Part shown: positions 56,663 through 60,000 of the stretch, piece by piece
How positions within the stretch are numbered: the stretch's first letter is position 1
Layout of the letters: each line of letters opens with the position of its first letter
NCBI RefSeq assembly: GCF_030272615.1
Contig: NC_081414.1
Location: forward strand, 304,938,164 to 304,998,163
Length of the DNA: 60,000 nucleotides
Source: Cryptomeria japonica
Lineage: Eukaryota; Streptophyta; Pinopsida; Cupressales; Cupressaceae
Direction: 5' to 3'
Made by a program: the position numbers and the translations under genes
The notes under the pieces: model-generated
The model's database searches: none
Told to the model about the DNA's origin: nothing
The model's input: only the letters and a program-made list of their open reading frames with translations

Positions 56663-59600
56663 TTAGGTAGGCAAGGACAGGAGTTTGATGCCATCGGCCC
56701 CCAGGTTAGCAAGCTCATCTACCCTTTTATTGCCCTCCCTATAGATGTGATTAACTGTAAACCTATCAAACCCTTTGCATAGATCCAGAGCCTTTGATAA
56801 CAAGGAATTAAGTTTTCAATTTGGGATGCTACCTATTCTAAGAGCATTGACAATTATAGCCGAATCACCCTTAATATCTAAGCACTTCACTTCAAGTTTC
56901 CTACATAAAAGCAAACCTTCCACCAAGGCCAACAATTCTTCCCAATTGTTTGTAATAATGCCAGTTGGAGAAGCAAGGGATGCTACTTCCTTGCCTTCCC
57001 AATTGTGCACAACACATCCTATCCCTGCTTGCCCTGGGTTGCCCCGGGAAGCCCCATCAAAGTTTAACTTCAGCCACCCTTCACCAGGGGGTGCCATCTG
57101 CATGATGCTCTAGATTGAAGGTTGGTCGTGGGGCCTACACCTACAAAGGGGGGAAAGGACAAGCCTTTCCAACATTTTTTAATCTTTTCATCCTAGTAAG
57201 AAATGGAAGCATTTTTAAGTGAACCTGAGGAGAGTCTGTTATTTACAAGCTCTGTGACAAATGACTCTATTTTATTTATGATTCTTAGGACATCTAGTTT
57301 TTCATTCTTAAAGATGCGCCTATTTCTTTCTTTCCACAGTTCCCACATTATGGATGATGGGAGAGCTCTCCACAATCCTTCAAAGGGACAACCCCTCTTA
57401 AGAAGAGGCCAAGCCATAAGCATCCCTAAGATGGTGTTGGGAAAGGCTGCAAACCATTCAAGTTTATTGGTAAACCATATCCAGCATTGATGAGCATAGG
57501 GATAGTTAAGGAGAATATGATTGGTGTCCTCTTCCTCTACTTCGCATAGGGGACATCTATTGGGACCCTCATAGCGCATATGCCTAAATTTGTCTACAGT
57601 GAGGAGTTTGCTTTGGATTGCAAGCCAGGAAAAAATGCCTGCCTTGGGCAAATAGTTCCTATCCCAGCAAAGATTTAGTGGAAGTTCTACCTTAGGCCTT
57701 AAAACTACTTTGGATATGTGAGAGTACCCATCTTTGGCATTGCATTCTCCTTTTAAGGAGCCTTCCTATACAAACTTGTCCTTATCATGAATTAGGATAG
57801 AGTTCCTAGAATTGAGAATGGACAAGAGTTTGTGCTTGTCCCCTATCGGGATGACTTCATCATCCCTTTCGATCCATTGCCAGCCAGCCCCCTCCTTTGA
57901 AGGGGATAGGTAATTGTTTAACAGGGGACCTCTTTTTGCTTCAAGAAGGACTCGGGTAGTCCCAAAGTCATGGATGTTTTCAATGTCTTTATAGCCTTCC
58001 CATGAATCTGACCAAAAGAGAGCTTTGTCCCTTGAGCCTAGGTTCCAGGTAAGCCTGTCCGTGATGATCTTCCTACATTCAAGCATAAAATTCCAAAGGC
58101 AGGAGCCTCTGGGAGGGTTGGTCTCCCTGAATATTTGGGATGGGTCATCTCCATTAAGGTACTTGAGGTTAAGTAATCTTGCCCATTTAAGATGTGGGTG
58201 TCTAAATAATCTCCATACCAACTTTTCCCCCAATGCTCTTCCTTGGGCTCAAAGGTTTTTGATTCCCATACCCCCGTCCTCTTTGGGTGAGCATATCTTG
58301 CCCCAGGAGATAAGTGAGATTTTGTGGTTGTTATCAGTACCCTGCCAGAAGAAAGTTCTAAGATCCTTATTGATTTCAACAATTTTTGAAGAGGATAGCC
58401 GCTGAAGGGAAAGCTGGAAAATGGGCATAGCTGATAAGACTAATTTAACCAGAGTTGCTCTGCCAGCCGAAGATAGCCATTTCCCTTTCCAAGTGCTGAT
58501 TCTAGACTTGATCTTATCCACTAAGTTATTCCATAAATTAGAGGGTCTCCTACCTCTGTCAAGGGGAATGCCTAAATATTTGCAAGGAAGGGATACTATA
58601 CTGATTTCCAGGACTCTGCAAATGTCTTTTTCTAAAAGGGGATCTATGTTGAACATAAAGATAGCAGATTTAGCTAGATTAACCTCTTGACCTGAGGCTC
58701 TCATGTAGGAATTGAGAATATTTTTAAAATCATGGGCCTCCCCTATGTCACCTTGTCCAAAGAGCATTGTGTCATCTACAAATTTCTGGTGGGTAAAGGA
58801 GGGGAGGCCACTGGTGAGGGGAATGCCTTGAATCTTCCCTTTCTTTTTGGCCATCGTAATAGCTCTTCCCAGAGCTTCAGCCATAATGATAAAAAGAAAG
58901 GGAGATATAGGGTCCCCCTGCCTAAGCCCTCTTGAGCTACTAAAGAAGCCTACTGGGGAGCCATTAACTAGAACCGAGAATCTAGGGGTGGATATGCATT
59001 CGTAGATAAGGTTGATCTAGGTTTTTGAAAAGCCAAAGGCTTCCATGCATTTGTAGAGGAAGTGCCAGTCAACTTTGTCATAAGCTTTACTAATGTCCAA
59101 TTTGATTAACATGCTTGGTGATTTGTTGAGCTGAACTGAATGCAAGGCTTCCTGGGTGATAATCACCCCATCATAGATTGATCTTTCCATAATGAAGCCA
59201 ATTTGTTCCTCACTGATAATTAAGTGAAGGAGATTTTGGAGTCTAGTTGCTAAGGTTTTAGTTAAAAGTTTGTACAAAGTGTTGCAGAGAGCAATTGGTC
59301 TGAAATCATTGAAGCTCTCTGGGTTTTCTTTTTTTGGAATGAGGGTGAGGAAGGTGTTGTTGACTTCTTTAAGAATCTTTCCTGAGTTCCTTACCCCTTC
59401 CAAGGCCTCTGTGATTTTTGTTCCCATAAAATCCTAGCATTTTTGAAAAAAACTGAAGCCATCGGGACCCAGAGCTTTGTCTGGATTCATCTTGAAGAGG
59501 GCAGATTTAACCTCCTCCACAAAGAATTTCTTTAAAAGGATTTGGTTGTGGTTATTGTTATGAGTTTCAGGATATTCTTAATGAAGTCAAGTTGGCCCTT

Positions 59601-60000
59601 AAGGTCAAAGCCTTCAAGATTGTTTAGGATATTCTCATAGAACTTAGCTGCTTCAGACGCTATCATATCTGGTTCAGATAGGATGGAACCATGGTTGTTA
59701 ATAATTTGAGAAATTCGATTGACCCCTCTCCTTTGCTTGGTGCTATTGTGGAAGAACTTAGTATTTTGGTCCCCTTCCTTCAGCCAAGTCTCTCTGGATT
59801 TTTGTTTCCAAAAAATCTCTTTGTAGGATAGTATCTTTCCATATTCTGAGAGAAGGGCCTTCTCCTTAAGGAAAAGATGCTCATCCATCCCTCTCTCTAG
59901 GACCTCAATATTAACCCTATTGAGATCATTCTCTATTGATGTTTTTTTGTCAAAGATGTTACCAAATTTGGTCCTATTCCACTCTAAGAGCTTCCTTTTT
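56663..60000 (-). pseudogene. LINE B ORF2: reverse transcriptase, zf-RVT, RNase H (partial)
   Basis: RT spans about 59430-58250: FNDFRPIALCNTLYKLLTK, MLIKLDISKAYDKVDWHF, GLRQGDPISPFLF, active site KFVDDTMLF near 58780, CKYLGIPLDRG. zf-RVT near 57575-57500: CPLCEVEEEDTNHILLNYPY, where the last Cys reads Tyr. RNase H 57103-56663 keeps all four acidic positions: LNFDGASRGN, NNWEELLAL, IKGDSAIIV, REGNKRVDELANLG. From 59427 to 57193 everything is in one frame, broken only by stops. A frameshift lies in the C-rich run near 57140, and another in the 5' part near 59430-59530. The endonuclease domain is outside the window. Confidence 0.88.

Larger units (their letters stand above)
52200..60000 (-). 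mobile_element. LINE B, 5' part outside the window
   Basis: The minus strand runs ORF2 (from beyond 60000 to 56663), 1.4 kb of noncoding DNA, an extra ORF (55261-54623), 2.4 kb of noncoding DNA with microsatellites, and an A-rich tail. That all belong to one element is inferred from common orientation and order. The 5' end and the second target-site copy would lie right of the window. Sequence just past the tail, CATGGAGATTTATTG on the minus strand, is the candidate duplication to look for. Confidence 0.6.

Overview
This window reads as plant nuclear heterochromatin, and I infer a gymnosperm (conifer-like) genome. The DNA is AT-rich, and I recognise no complete host gene. Nearly everything assignable is retrotransposon: Ty3/gypsy elements with plant-type Gag knuckles, plant LINEs with EN-RT-zf-RVT-RNase H architecture, solo LTRs, and copia-like LTR units with the G-tract found in many plant repeats. 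The mixture of nested, old and stop-riddled elements fits a slowly turning-over giant genome. The species assignment is inference only.

Layout. 1-6067: the 3' part of a plus-strand gypsy element (element 1) with one intact 1140-codon Gag/protease-like ORF, no pol, and a 1.3-kb 3' LTR. 6227-17356: a complete 11.1-kb plus-strand gypsy element (element 2) with paired LTRs, a primer-binding site and a polypurine tract. Its decayed Gag-protease frame runs straight into an integrase C-terminal tail, so RT, RNase H and most of IN are missing. Its 3' half carries an antisense, apparently spliced plant-mobile-domain (PMD) gene with its own TATA box. 17357-22617: a truncated minus-strand gypsy gag-pol (element 3) with its 5' LTR and a tRNA-Met-type PBS. 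23400-24504: the 3' end of an old LINE. 24519-32465: LINE A, nearly 8 kb, flanked by a perfect 14-bp target-site duplication and carrying three ORFs instead of two. 33546-33655: a 5S rRNA pseudogene.

35552-39550: a solo LTR with a perfect AGTGT duplication, split by a 2.8-kb nested pair of copia-like LTR units. 40067-41445: a 5' LTR followed by a gag remnant (element 4). 44907-47857: a long decayed minus-strand ORF of unknown family, antisense to element 4. 49459-50655: another solo LTR of the same family. 52200-60000: LINE B on the minus strand, with an A-rich tail, an extra ORF downstream of ORF2, and ORF2 running out of the window.

The parts form layered insertions, not a pathway. Element 2 sits in older DNA between elements 1 and 3. 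LINE A sits in an older LINE. The nested LTR units sit in a solo LTR of the family that also supplied element 1's LTR. The most interesting signals are the third ORF of LINE A, enclosed by the target-site duplication, and the antisense PMD gene of element 2. Weaker parallels to each occur elsewhere: an extra ORF in LINE B, and an antisense ORF in element 4.
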